Below are positions 23,670-33,048 of a stretch of 64,000 nt of DNA, piece by piece. Source of the DNA: CAJBVG01 sp943372995. Lineage in GTDB: Bacteria > Bacteroidota > Bacteroidia > Sphingobacteriales > Sphingobacteriaceae. The notes under the pieces were generated by a model, which had not been told where the DNA came from, did not search any database, and saw nothing but the letters and a program-made list of their open reading frames with translations. The translations under genes were made by a program, and so were the position numbers. The stretch is from assembly GCA_943372995.1 (NCBI GenBank), contig CALSAQ010000001.1, positions 124,001 through 188,000 of the forward strand, written 5' to 3'. How positions within the stretch are numbered: the first letter of the stretch is position 1; the number at the start of each line of letters is the position of its first letter.

Positions 23670-25745
23670 ATGCCTAAAAAAGCGCCTTTAAAGTTACCTT
23701 TCACCAATAGAGAAATAAGCTGGTTACTATTTAACGATAGAGTTTTACAGGAAGCTTATGATAAAAAAGTGCCTTTATTTGAGCGTTTACGCTTCATGGG
23801 GATATTTTCTAATAACCTCGACGAGTTCTTCAGAGTGCGTGTAGCCTCTGTTACCCGCATGTTATCCATCGATAAAAAAGATAAAAATCGAATACAATAC
23901 AAACCAGAGAAGGTGCTGAAGCAAATCAAGCAAATGGTCCTTCAGCAACAACATAAATTCGAATCCTTATATAATGAAGTACTTTTAAAAGAACTTGCCG
24001 AAGAAAAAGTATTCATCTTAAATGAAAAACAATTAAATGTAACAAGAGGCAAGTTTGTTCAAAAATACTTTAGAGATAAAATTCTCCCAAGCCTAGTTCC
24101 TATAATGATTGAGAAAGATAAACCTTTCCCTTTCTTAAAAGACCGATCTATTTACTTGGTGGTGAAAATGTATATCAAATCTTCACCAGAAAAATATCGT
24201 TTGTCGATTATAGAACTTCCTACCGATGTGCATTCGAGGTTTGTGGTACTACCTGAAACCAATAATTTAAAATACATTATCCTACTCGATGATGTGATTA
24301 GATATTGCTTAAACGACATCTTTCATATTTTTAAGTACGATTCTTACGATGCCTATACTATTAAATTAACCCGAGATGCGGAGATCGATTTTGATTTAAA
24401 TGATCTTCAACTCAATCTTCTCGATTCGTTTACTAAAACCTTAAAGCAACGCAAAAGAGGTAAACCTGTTCGTTTTGTTTACGACCAGTCGATGCCCAGA
24501 GATATTCTGAACTTGTTGAAAACAAAACAGAATTTATTGCTTGATAATTTAATTCCTGGTGGGAGATACCATAACTTCAAAGACTTCATGTCGTTTCCTT
24601 CCCTGAATTTGCCTCAACACAATTATTCCCCAAATGTGCCATTAGATATAGATTCGTTTAACCAATCGAATAGCATATTTAGCGCCATAAAACAGTCGGA
24701 CCGCATTATTCATCTACCTTATCAGAAGTTCGATTATATCATTCAATTCTTGAGAGAAGCGGCTATAGACCCTAAAGTTGATAGCATTAAAATAACATTA
24801 TACCGAATTGCTCAGGAGTCGATGGTGGCAAACGCATTAATAAATGCTGCTCGTAATGGAAAGAAAGTATTAGTTGTGTTAGAGCTTAAAGCAAGGTTCG
24901 ACGAAGAGAACAATATCAATTGGACTCAGAAATTTCTCGAAGAAGGAGTTAAAGTACTCCACAGTGTACCTAACATGAAGATTCATTCTAAGATTTGTTT
25001 GATATCTCGTAAGGATAAAGGAGAAACTACATTATTTGCAAACATTGGAACTGGTAATTATAACGAGAATACTTCGAGAGTGTATGCCGACCATTCTTTA
25101 TTTACTGCTAACAAGAGAATTACTCATGAGTTACAGAAAGTGTTCGATCATTTAGAGAAAGGATCAATATCTGGCGACTATAAAACCATATTAGTATCGC
25201 CTATTAATCTTAGAACACATCTTGAAAAGTTAATAAAAAAAGAAATTCATAATGCTAAATTGGGTAAAAAAGCATCGATATTTATCAAGGTAAATAGCTT
25301 AGCTGATGAGAAGATAATAGCCTTGCTGTATCAGGCTTCCAACGCTGGTGTGAAAGTGAAAATTATAGTAAGAGGAATATGTTGTTTGGTTCCAGGTAGA
25401 AAAAATATTAGCGAGAATATAGAGGTAATCAGTATTATCGACAGGTATTTGGAACATGCTAGGGTATTCTGTTTCGAAAACAATGGGAAAGAATTGATGT
25501 ACATCTCTTCAGCCGATTTAATGATTAGAAACTTAGACATGAGGGTAGAGGTTGCAGTTCCAATTTTAGATAAAAACATAAAAAAGGAAATTAAAGACAT
25601 CTTAGACCTTCAATGGAATGATAATACAAAAGCTAGATATATCAACAAAGAGAATAATAATGCATACAAGGTAAATGATTTACCAGCACATCGTTCTCAA
25701 CAAGAGATATACAGGAAATTATTGGATAAACACACAAAAAATTAA
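23670..25745 (+). CDS. ppk1: Polyphosphate kinase 1
   Basis: 691 residues, the normal length. Makes polyphosphate from ATP. The four-domain PPK1 pattern is clear: N-terminal NREISWLLFNDRVLQEA and MGIFSNNLDEFFRVRVA, the middle YFRDKILPSLVPI, and the two phospholipase-D-like catalytic domains with SIKITLYRIAQ, KVLVVLELKARFDEENNI, the autophosphorylated His in NMKIHSKICLI, and IGTGNYNENTSRVYADHSLF. The second catalytic His region is IDRYLEHARVFCF. It is followed after 21 bp by the Ppx/GppA gene, so synthesis and breakdown enzymes are co-transcribed. The promoter suggests a leaderless mRNA. Confidence 0.95.
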   Translation: MPKKAPLKLPFTNREISWLLFNDRVLQEAYDKKVPLFERLRFMGIFSNNLDEFFRVRVASVTRMLSIDKKDKNRIQYKPEKVLKQIKQMVLQQQHKFESLYNEVLLKELAEEKVFILNEKQLNVTRGKFVQKYFRDKILPSLVPIMIEKDKPFPFLKDRSIYLVVKMYIKSSPEKYRLSIIELPTDVHSRFVVLPETNNLKYIILLDDVIRYCLNDIFHIFKYDSYDAYTIKLTRDAEIDFDLNDLQLNLLDSFTKTLKQRKRGKPVRFVYDQSMPRDILNLLKTKQNLLLDNLIPGGRYHNFKDFMSFPSLNLPQHNYSPNVPLDIDSFNQSNSIFSAIKQSDRIIHLPYQKFDYIIQFLREAAIDPKVDSIKITLYRIAQESMVANALINAARNGKKVLVVLELKARFDEENNINWTQKFLEEGVKVLHSVPNMKIHSKICLISRKDKGETTLFANIGTGNYNENTSRVYADHSLFTANKRITHELQKVFDHLEKGSISGDYKTILVSPINLRTHLEKLIKKEIHNAKLGKKASIFIKVNSLADEKIIALLYQASNAGVKVKIIVRGICCLVPGRKNISENIEVISIIDRYLEHARVFCFENNGKELMYISSADLMIRNLDMRVEVAVPILDKNIKKEIKDILDLQWNDNTKARYINKENNNAYKVNDLPAHRSQQEIYRKLLDKHTKN

Positions 25746-25766
25746 ACTCAAATAAGAATAAAATAA

Positions 25767-26648
25767 ATGATGAGATACGCCGCTATAGATATTGGTTCAA
25801 ATGCTGTTCGATTGTTGATTGCAAACATTATGGAATCGGAAGGGAATTATGTGTATAAGAAGGATACGCTCATCAGAATACCATTGCGTTTAGGCGACGA
25901 CGCTTTTATGAATCAAAAGCTTTCGGAAAAGAAAATTAATGAATTAAGTCTTGCTATGTTAGCATTTAGAAACCTTATGGATGTGTTTAAGGTGTCGGAT
26001 TATAGAGCATATGCTACTTCTGCAATGAGAGAAGCTAAAAACGGTCAAGAGGTAATTAAACAAATAAAGAAAGAAGCCAATATTAAAATTGAAATTATTA
26101 CTGGTAACAACGAAGCGAAAATTATTTACTCCTCACATATCGAAGATTCTTTAGATCATAAATGTAATTACCTATATATTGATGTTGGAGGTGGAAGTAC
26201 AGAACTTTCAATCTTTAGTAAGAACAAAGTAATCGCATCGCATTCATTCAATATCGGCACGATTAGAATGCTCGATAATAAAGACAATGAGAGCGAATGG
26301 ACGAAAATGAGAGATTGGATTAAAGAGAACAGTAAAAACCTAAAACCCCTTATTGGTATTGGTACTGGTGGAAATATCAATAAATTACACCGCTTATCAG
26401 GAGAAAAAGAGGGCATTCCTTTAACCTACAACAAACTCAAAAATCTGTACAATTATTTGAATTCATTTTCTCTAAAAGAAAGAATACAAGTTCTAGAACT
26501 TAATCAAGATAGGGCAGATGTGATTATCCCTGCTTCGGAGATATATATTACCGTATTAAAATGGGCGGGAATTAAAACAATACATGTACCTAAAGTTGGT
26601 TTAGTAGATGGTATTATTGTTCAGTTAATGGAAAGTAATTTGAGTTAA
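25767..26648 (+). CDS. ppx: Ppx/GppA exopolyphosphatase-family protein
   Basis: 293 residues, the short form of the family without the C-terminal HD domain. The actin-like ATPase fold motifs are present: AAIDIGSNAVRLLIANI at the N-terminus, the YATSAMREAKNGQEV segment, LYIDVGGGSTELSIF and GIGTGGNINKLHRL. It removes terminal phosphate from polyphosphate or hydrolyses pppGpp; the pairing with ppk1 favours polyphosphate. Two ATG codons in a row (25767, 25770) start it. Its TAA stop shares the palindrome TTAA with the stop codon of the convergent cyclase gene, a 4-bp overlap. Confidence 0.88.
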   Translation: MMRYAAIDIGSNAVRLLIANIMESEGNYVYKKDTLIRIPLRLGDDAFMNQKLSEKKINELSLAMLAFRNLMDVFKVSDYRAYATSAMREAKNGQEVIKQIKKEANIKIEIITGNNEAKIIYSSHIEDSLDHKCNYLYIDVGGGSTELSIFSKNKVIASHSFNIGTIRMLDNKDNESEWTKMRDWIKENSKNLKPLIGIGTGGNINKLHRLSGEKEGIPLTYNKLKNLYNYLNSFSLKERIQVLELNQDRADVIIPASEIYITVLKWAGIKTIHVPKVGLVDGIIVQLMESNLS

Positions 26649-28441
26649 TTGGTACTACTGCTGTTTACATCGAGGTAATACATATCAATTTGTCCCTTAC
26701 CTTTAGCTTCTATTTTACCTCTGTAAATAAAATTAAACTGATCTTTCAAGAGGGCATAGGTGGTCTCTGAGATGTTTATTCTTCCTACTTCACAGCTGTT
26801 CTCAATTCTGCTTGCAGTGTTTACGGTGTCGCCCCACACGTCGTAAGAGAATTTTTTTAAGCCAACAACCCCAGCTACTACAGGCCCTGTATGAATTCCA
26901 ATTCTTGCTTCAAAATAGACTTTATGATGTTCTTTGTTCTTCTTATAAAGGTATTCTTGAATCTCTATGGCTGCGAGAACTACATTTCTTGCATGTGTAT
27001 CGTTTGGAACAGGAAGACCACCAACAGCCATGTAAGCATCGCCAATGGTTTTTATTTTTTCTATACCATACTTCTGCATAATAATATCGAACTGAGAAAA
27101 GTGTTCATTAATCAGTTCAACCAATTCGGTTGCACTTAATTGCTCAGATAAGTGTGTGAAATCTTTAAAATCGGTGAAAATAACCGTTACCTCCTCGAAG
27201 TATTTCGCCTCTGTAGAGCCCTTTATTTTCAACTCTTCTGCAACATCTAATGGTAAAATATTTAACAATAATTCATCAGAGCGTTGTTTGTTCTTCCTTA
27301 TTTTATTTCTTTGTTTATAGAACACCACAGTAAACAAGAGCATCAGTAAAAAACCAGCACCCACACTATTGATTAATACCTTCTGCCTATTTATTTCTTG
27401 CGCTGTTATTATATCCTTCTTTTCTTGTTCAATCTTTGCAATTTTCTGCTTTTGTATGTATTCGTATTGGCTTTTTAATTTACTCGTTTCTTGTAAAATA
27501 TCATTATCATATATAGCATCTTTTATAGAATGGAGTTTGTTTAAATAAAAGAATGCTTTTTGGATATTACCTGTTTTGTGGTAAGCCTGGTATAAGCTAT
27601 TTACACATTCCATTAAATATACATTGTTCCCCTCTTCTTTAAGTACAAATTTAAAGGCGTATTCACCATATTTTATAGCATTTTTATAGTCATTGATTTT
27701 TAAATATGCGGTGGACAAAAATGCATATGATGGAGAGCAGGATACACTGTCGTTCGGACTTTCGTGCTTTTCTATAATCTTTTTCAAATGCTTAATTGCC
27801 TTATTGTATTCCGCATTATTGATGTACATTTTACCAATAAATTGCTCACACATAAGCACCCCTTTATGGTTATTTAATTTACTGTATAATTTTAGTGCGA
27901 TATCGAAATTCTCTAATGCTTGCTTAAAGTTGTTTAATTCCGAATACGAGAGTGCACTCAGGTAATGTGCAGTAGCTTTAGATTGTTCAACAGTATTTTC
28001 TTTAATAAACACCTTGTTGAAATAATCGATAGCTTCATTATAGCTTTGTAATTGATAACTGATAATACCCAATTGTAAATTACTAGCCGCAGAACCTTCG
28101 TGTATTTTCAAGGAATCGTATATCGATAAACTTTTAATCAGATAAGCGGTAGCTGTATTATATTTTAAATTGATGGCTAATTCATATTTTCCCAATAGTC
28201 TTAAAGCATCGGCTTCTAATTTTTTTAGATGATGCTTTTGTGCTTTTTTCATCGCCGACATTAATAGCGAATGGGTAGCTTCATCGTAATCAGACAAGTT
28301 ATATCGCTTGATTATTTTTGTTATTTCAATACTGTCTTTTAAATATTCTTGGCGATTAGTTTGTGCAATACCCTCCTTTATCAATAACATTGACAGCAGA
28401 ATAAGTAAGAGTTTACTTAGATGTACTTTTCGAATACGCAT
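26645..28441 (-). CDS. TPR-containing class III adenylate cyclase
   Basis: 598 residues from the ATG at 28439-28441, chosen because MRIRKVHLSKLLLILLS begins a signal peptide. Residues 30-320 are tetratricopeptide repeats (for example YNEAIDYFNKVF, FKQALENFDIALKLY, YNKAIKHLKKII), then a coiled coil near 325-350, one membrane helix near 355-375 and the catalytic domain from about 415. The metal-binding Asp residues are in VIFTDFKDFTH and TIGDAYMAVGG. The ATP-selecting Lys and Asp are in EKIKTIGDAYM and YDVWGDTVNTASRIE, so cAMP rather than cGMP is expected. The topology puts the TPRs in the periplasm and the cyclase in the cytoplasm, a possible envelope sensor. The Crp-family gene at 16205 is a conceivable downstream partner (inference). 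Confidence 0.88.
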   Translation of the reverse strand: MRIRKVHLSKLLLILLSMLLIKEGIAQTNRQEYLKDSIEITKIIKRYNLSDYDEATHSLLMSAMKKAQKHHLKKLEADALRLLGKYELAINLKYNTATAYLIKSLSIYDSLKIHEGSAASNLQLGIISYQLQSYNEAIDYFNKVFIKENTVEQSKATAHYLSALSYSELNNFKQALENFDIALKLYSKLNNHKGVLMCEQFIGKMYINNAEYNKAIKHLKKIIEKHESPNDSVSCSPSYAFLSTAYLKINDYKNAIKYGEYAFKFVLKEEGNNVYLMECVNSLYQAYHKTGNIQKAFFYLNKLHSIKDAIYDNDILQETSKLKSQYEYIQKQKIAKIEQEKKDIITAQEINRQKVLINSVGAGFLLMLLFTVVFYKQRNKIRKNKQRSDELLLNILPLDVAEELKIKGSTEAKYFEEVTVIFTDFKDFTHLSEQLSATELVELINEHFSQFDIIMQKYGIEKIKTIGDAYMAVGGLPVPNDTHARNVVLAAIEIQEYLYKKNKEHHKVYFEARIGIHTGPVVAGVVGLKKFSYDVWGDTVNTASRIENSCEVGRINISETTYALLKDQFNFIYRGKIEAKGKGQIDMYYLDVNSSSTN

Positions 28442-28463
28442 CGGGGAGGAGTTTAGAATAGTA

Positions 28464-29159
28464 CTAATTATCGCAAACGTTAGGGCAGAAGCTATTTTCA
28501 TTCATCCCATTTCTATAGTATAGAATCGAATTATTAACATCTCCACCTATAAAAATAACACTCCACTTCCCATATCTTTCGTCGTTACAAAACCTAAAAA
28601 ACAAATTGGGATTGTCGCTGGGTATACTATTGATAATTTCCATTAGCGCATCTCGGTCGATGTTTCCACCGAAGGTCATTCTCGGATTATTCAGTCTGTA
28701 GTTGTTGTAATACTCAAGATATATAGTATGATCTAAAGGGATAGTAGTATTGTAAAAAGAGTTAGAGATGGCACAGAAGGCAGGACAGAACGCTTCTTCC
28801 ATATTACCATTTCTAAGGCATTTCATTGGTATGGTAGTATCCTGATGCGCACATCCTCTTATTAACAAACTGGTTTTGTTGAAAGCAGTATCGGTTCCGA
28901 AAACAAAATTGACGAGGTTAGAATCCTTTGGCATGGCATCTAAAATTGCCCTAAGTGAATCTTTATTAATCATTCCACCTTGAGTATAACTAGGGAAATC
29001 TCTTGCGAAGGCAGCAGTCAAAGTATCAAATTCTGTTTGAGTAACTAACACAGCTGAAACATATTCTGCAGCAGGTTTGGGCGACTGAACAGAACGTTTG
29101 GTGAATCCCATCATTAGGAGTGATGACATTATAGTAGCAGCAAAAAGTAGATTTTTCAT
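28464..29159 (-). CDS. Exported protein of unknown function with two internal repeats
   Basis: 231 residues. The hydrophobic N-terminus (MKNLLFAATIMSSLLMMGF) is a signal peptide. I do not recognise the family. The protein is an internal duplication: GGMINKDSLRAILDAMP through GNMEEAFCPAFCA (about residues 60-130) is echoed by GGNIDRDALMEIINSIP through GMNENSFCPNVCD (about 163-230). Each half ends in an FCPxxC pair that could form a disulphide or bind metal. The gene lies 22 bp before the adenylate cyclase gene on the same strand, so co-expression with that periplasmic TPR sensor is likely. A ligand or partner role is speculation. Confidence 0.7.
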   Translation of the reverse strand: MKNLLFAATIMSSLLMMGFTKRSVQSPKPAAEYVSAVLVTQTEFDTLTAAFARDFPSYTQGGMINKDSLRAILDAMPKDSNLVNFVFGTDTAFNKTSLLIRGCAHQDTTIPMKCLRNGNMEEAFCPAFCAISNSFYNTTIPLDHTIYLEYYNNYRLNNPRMTFGGNIDRDALMEIINSIPSDNPNLFFRFCNDERYGKWSVIFIGGDVNNSILYYRNGMNENSFCPNVCDN

Positions 29160-29395
29160 ACGGTTTAGATTTAGTTTATAGGCAATATAATATTAATAGC
29201 GCATGCTTCAAATTTATAAAATCTACTTAATACATTAATGTATTAAACATTTATAGCCTGATAAACAAGTATTTGAGATTAAAATGGCACCCAATAATAA
29301 ACAGGAAATAAATCTGGTTGTTGCACTTACTCATTTCTTTATGTTTATTTGCATTCTGTGAGTGTGGACATTATATATAGTATAGGAAAAAAATT
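29160..29395. other. Divergent region between the exported protein gene and topA
   Basis: 236 bp without a gene. The minus-strand TAAATTTG at 29209-29216 is a candidate -7 element for the exported protein gene. For topA only imperfect matches were seen (TATGTTTA near 29340). Confidence 0.5.
29209..29216 (-). promoter_or_regulatory. Candidate promoter -7 element of the exported protein gene
   Basis: Minus strand TAAATTTG matches TAnnTTTG, 49 bases before the start codon; no TTG at ideal spacing. Confidence 0.35.
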
Positions 29396-31852
29396 ATGGC
29401 AAAAAATTTATTAATTGTAGAATCACCAGCAAAGGCTAAAACGATTGAAGGTTACCTTGGAAAAGACTTTATGGTGAAGTCGAGTTACGGACATATCAGA
29501 GATTTGGTGAAGGGGAATAATGCCATTGATATAGAGAATGATTTTGCTCAACAATATGAAGTACCTGCTGATAAAAAAGCAATAGTTTCCGAATTAAAAA
29601 AATTAGCTAAAGAAGCAGAGATGGTGTGGCTAGCGTCCGATGAGGACCGTGAAGGAGAAGCTATTTCTTGGCATTTATTTGAAACATTGGGCTTAGATGC
29701 CAAAAAAACAAAGCGCATTGTTTTTCACGAAATTACTAAACCTGCCATAGTTAAAGCAATAGAAAACCCTAGAACGATAGATTATAACTTAGTATATGCT
29801 CAACAAGCTCGTAGGGTTTTAGATCGTTTAGTAGGTTTTGAACTATCACCAGTACTATGGAGAAAAGTAAAACCATCACTTTCTGCGGGAAGAGTACAAT
29901 CGGTAGCAGTTCGTTTAATTGTAGACCGCGAGCGTGAGATCAATAATTTTAAAGCCGAAGCTAGCTTTAAAGTGATGGCTTTGTTTAATACTGATGGAAC
30001 TAAGAAAACAACGTTTAAAGCCGAACTATCGTCGCGTATACCTAAATTATCGGATGCTGAAAAATTCCTAAACGATTGTATACCGGCAAAATATGCGATT
30101 AAATCACTAGAAGTTAAACCCGCGAAACGCAGTCCATCTGCACCTTTTACCACTTCTACCTTACAACAAGAAGCGAGTAGAAAACTTGGATTTTCGGTTT
30201 CTCGTACGATGAGTGTAGCTCAAAAACTATACGAATCAGGAAAGATTACCTATATGCGTACCGACTCGGTGAACCTTTCGGATACCGCTTTACAGGCCGC
30301 AGAAAAAGAAATTACCAGTGCTTATGGTAATCAATACCATCAGCTAAGAAAATATAAAACCAAATCGGCAGGAGCACAAGAGGCTCACGAGGCAATACGA
30401 CCAACGTATTTCGACAGACATACAGTTGATGGAGATGCTGCGGAAAAAAGATTGTACGAATTGATTTGGAAAAGAGCTATTGCTTCTCAAATGAGCGAAG
30501 CGTTGTTCGAAAAAACAACCGCTAAGATTAGCATCTCTACTCGTCCGGAAGAACTAACCGCACAAGGCGAAGTGTTAAAGTTCGATGGCTTCTTAAAAGT
30601 GTACATGGAATCGGTAGACGATGAAGACAATAATTTGAACGACGACGAAGCTGATAATAAAATGCTTCCTGAGTTGAAAGAGAATCAATCGCTAAACCTC
30701 GATAATATGAAAGCGATGGAGCGCTATACTCGTCCACCTGCTCGATATACAGAGGCTAGCTTAGTGAAGAAACTAGAGGAGCTAGGAATAGGTAGACCAT
30801 CTACTTATGCACCAACAATTGCTACCATACAAAACAGAGGTTACGTAACTAAAGAAGACAGAGAAGGAAAACCACGATTGTACAGGGTACTCAGTATAGT
30901 GAATAACAATGTGGTTCAAGAACAATTGACAGAAAATACAGGAGTAGAAAAATCAAAATTATTTCCTTCTGATATTGGGGCATTGGTTAATGATTTCTTA
31001 GTACAACATTTCAAAAATATTGTCGATTATAATTTTACAGCAACAGTTGAAAAAGAATTCGATGATATTGCTCAAGGTCTTACGGAATGGACAAAAATGA
31101 TTAGAGATTTTTATAAGCCATTCCATAAAGATGTTGAAAATACAATTGAAAATGCCGACAGAGCGAATGCTACTAGAGAATTAGGTTTAGACCCAGAAAC
31201 ACAAAAACCAATCTCAGTTAAAATTGGTAGATACGGACCTTATGTTCAAATCGGGGAAGCCGATGAAACATCGGGTGAGAAACCACGTTTCGCAAGTTTA
31301 CGTCCGGGTCAAATGGTTGAAACATTAACCTTGGAAGAAGCTTTAGATTTATTTAAAATGCCTAAGAAATTAGGATTGTTTGAAGATAAAGAAGTAACAA
31401 TTGGTATCGGACGATTCGGACCGTACATCAGACATAATAATATTTTTACTTCTTTAACTAAAGAAGATGATCCATATACTGTTACTCTAGAAAGATCGAT
31501 AGAACTTATCTTAGCAAAAAGAGAAAAGGATGCAAATAAATTAATTAAAGCATTTGAAGAAAATGAATTGGTTAAAATATTAAATGGGAGATGGGGACCT
31601 TATATTGCTTACGGTAAACAGAATCTTAAAATTCCTAAAGGAACAGAAGCTGCAAGCTTAACCTACGAAGATATACTCAAGTTAGCAGGTGGAGAACTTC
31701 CTCAAGCAGAACTTAAAAAAGGAGCGAAAAAAGCAGCACCAAAAAAGGCCGCACCGAAAAAAGCAGCGCCTAAAAAAGCAGCTACAAAATCGGCTACAAA
31801 GAAAGCTGCACCGAAAAAAGCTGCGCCTAAAAAGAGTACAGGTAAGAAGTAA
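29396..31852 (+). CDS. topA: DNA topoisomerase I with Lys/Ala/Pro repeat tail
   Basis: 818 residues. Type IA topoisomerase that relaxes negative supercoils. The TOPRIM domain opens with LLIVESPAKAKTIEGYLG and has the acidic motif ASDEDREGEAISWHL. The active-site Tyr is in ITYMRTDSVNLS. GIGRPSTYAPTIATIQNRGYV is a family landmark. The C-terminal part has three Topo_C_Rpt-type repeats (GRYGPYVQIGEADE, GRFGPYIRHNNIFTSL, GRWGPYIAYGKQN) in place of zinc fingers. The last 40 residues are AAPKK-type repeats matching the histone-like protein at 23321-23560, probably a DNA-tethering tail. The next small gene starts 8 bp later. Confidence 0.95.
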   Translation: MAKNLLIVESPAKAKTIEGYLGKDFMVKSSYGHIRDLVKGNNAIDIENDFAQQYEVPADKKAIVSELKKLAKEAEMVWLASDEDREGEAISWHLFETLGLDAKKTKRIVFHEITKPAIVKAIENPRTIDYNLVYAQQARRVLDRLVGFELSPVLWRKVKPSLSAGRVQSVAVRLIVDREREINNFKAEASFKVMALFNTDGTKKTTFKAELSSRIPKLSDAEKFLNDCIPAKYAIKSLEVKPAKRSPSAPFTTSTLQQEASRKLGFSVSRTMSVAQKLYESGKITYMRTDSVNLSDTALQAAEKEITSAYGNQYHQLRKYKTKSAGAQEAHEAIRPTYFDRHTVDGDAAEKRLYELIWKRAIASQMSEALFEKTTAKISISTRPEELTAQGEVLKFDGFLKVYMESVDDEDNNLNDDEADNKMLPELKENQSLNLDNMKAMERYTRPPARYTEASLVKKLEELGIGRPSTYAPTIATIQNRGYVTKEDREGKPRLYRVLSIVNNNVVQEQLTENTGVEKSKLFPSDIGALVNDFLVQHFKNIVDYNFTATVEKEFDDIAQGLTEWTKMIRDFYKPFHKDVENTIENADRANATRELGLDPETQKPISVKIGRYGPYVQIGEADETSGEKPRFASLRPGQMVETLTLEEALDLFKMPKKLGLFEDKEVTIGIGRFGPYIRHNNIFTSLTKEDDPYTVTLERSIELILAKREKDANKLIKAFEENELVKILNGRWGPYIAYGKQNLKIPKGTEAASLTYEDILKLAGGELPQAELKKGAKKAAPKKAAPKKAAPKKAATKSATKKAAPKKAAPKKSTGKK

Positions 31853-31860
31853 TACAAACT

Positions 31861-32265
31861 ATGAAGAAAGATATTCCTGAAAATATTGTGGAGGGGGTTG
31901 GTATTGCAGTAGTACTAGAAGAAGAACAAATTCAGGCGCGTTCATGGAAAGTGTATGTACTAAACCTTAATAACCAAGAAATACAGAATGTATTAGTTAG
32001 TTCTAAAGGATACGGCACAATTGAGGGAGAACAAGTAAAAACAACCGTTTTTAGGCATTTTCTTGGCAATTTAGCACCAAATAAATTCGCAGCAATAGAG
32101 CTCATCGACGAAAAGTTGTTTGCAATAAATAATGAATTTTGGTTGAGTTATTATATAAATGGGGAGATTTACGATAAAAAATATATTTTTCTCACCGAAA
32201 GCGTTACCGAATCCAATTTCATTAGAATACCCCTCATCAACAAACCTGGTGTAATGATTAAATAA
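31861..32265 (+). CDS. Conserved-looking protein of unknown function downstream of topA
   Basis: 134 residues, mixed alpha/beta by eye, no signal peptide, no membrane helix and no catalytic motif that I recognise. It begins MKKDIPENIVEGVGIAVV and contains WKVYVLNLNNQEIQNVLVSSKGYGTIEGEQVKT, which reads as a small beta-rich fold. Its position 8 bp after topA implies co-transcription and co-translation. The codon use and the tight spacing support a real gene; the function is open. Confidence 0.7.
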   Translation: MKKDIPENIVEGVGIAVVLEEEQIQARSWKVYVLNLNNQEIQNVLVSSKGYGTIEGEQVKTTVFRHFLGNLAPNKFAAIELIDEKLFAINNEFWLSYYINGEIYDKKYIFLTESVTESNFIRIPLINKPGVMIK

Positions 32266-32317
32266 AAACCAGTATATAAGCAGTTTTTTTCTTCTGTATT
32301 TCTGCTTATTTTGCGGA

Positions 32318-33028
32318 ATGATTTTACGCTCAAAAATTCAAGATGTATTGTTTTTAGATATTGAAACAGTCCCTTTGCATGCCGAATACGAGGAACTGAA
32401 CGATATTGAAAAACACATGTGGGATCGCAAAGCTCGATATATAAATAAAGGCGAGCAGAGCAGTGCCGACGTTTACGAACGTGCTGGAATATATGCAGAG
32501 TTTGGCCGCATTATTTGTATCTGTGTGGGTAAAATTGGTACCGATAAAGACGGCGAATTTCTGAAGTTAAGATGCTTTTATAATGAAGATGAATACCATC
32601 TTTTACTAGAATTTAAAGCTTTCTTACAGAAATTAAATCCGAACACTGTGCTCTGTGCTCATAATGGTAAAGAATTTGATTTCCCATTTATTTGTAGAAG
32701 AATGTTGGTGAATGGCATCGAATTACCAGAAATTCTAAACATTGCAGGAAAAAAACCTTGGGAAGTGCAGCATATAGATACCTTGGAACTGTGGAAGTTT
32801 GGTGATTATAAGCATTTCACTTCATTAGAATTACTGGCCTTTATTTTTAACATAGAATCACCTAAAGGCGATATTGATGGTAGTTTGGTACATAATGTGT
32901 ATTATCAACAAAATGATTTGCAACGAATAATCGACTATTGTTACAAAGATGTAGTTACCATTGCACAATTGTTATTAAGATTTAACAACAGAGACACCAT
33001 ACCTACAGAAAATATTTATTATGTTTAG
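32318..33028 (+). CDS. Predicted 3'-5' exonuclease, PolB-like DEDDy fold
   Basis: 236 residues with the ribonuclease-H-like exonuclease motifs: Exo I VLFLDIETVPL near residue 10, Exo II LCAHNGKEFDFPFICRRML near residue 120 and Exo III YCYKDVVTIAQLL near residue 207, where the Y-x-x-x-D spacing fits DEDDy. This corresponds to the predicted PolB-like 3'-5' exonuclease family, thought to trim single-stranded DNA ends in repair. It is a stand-alone exonuclease with no polymerase domain. It lies 52 bp after the preceding gene and 20 bp before the ABC gene. Substrate unproven. Confidence 0.82.
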   Translation: MILRSKIQDVLFLDIETVPLHAEYEELNDIEKHMWDRKARYINKGEQSSADVYERAGIYAEFGRIICICVGKIGTDKDGEFLKLRCFYNEDEYHLLLEFKAFLQKLNPNTVLCAHNGKEFDFPFICRRMLVNGIELPEILNIAGKKPWEVQHIDTLELWKFGDYKHFTSLELLAFIFNIESPKGDIDGSLVHNVYYQQNDLQRIIDYCYKDVVTIAQLLLRFNNRDTIPTENIYYV

Positions 33029-33048
33029 GGGAATTACAATATTTCCAA

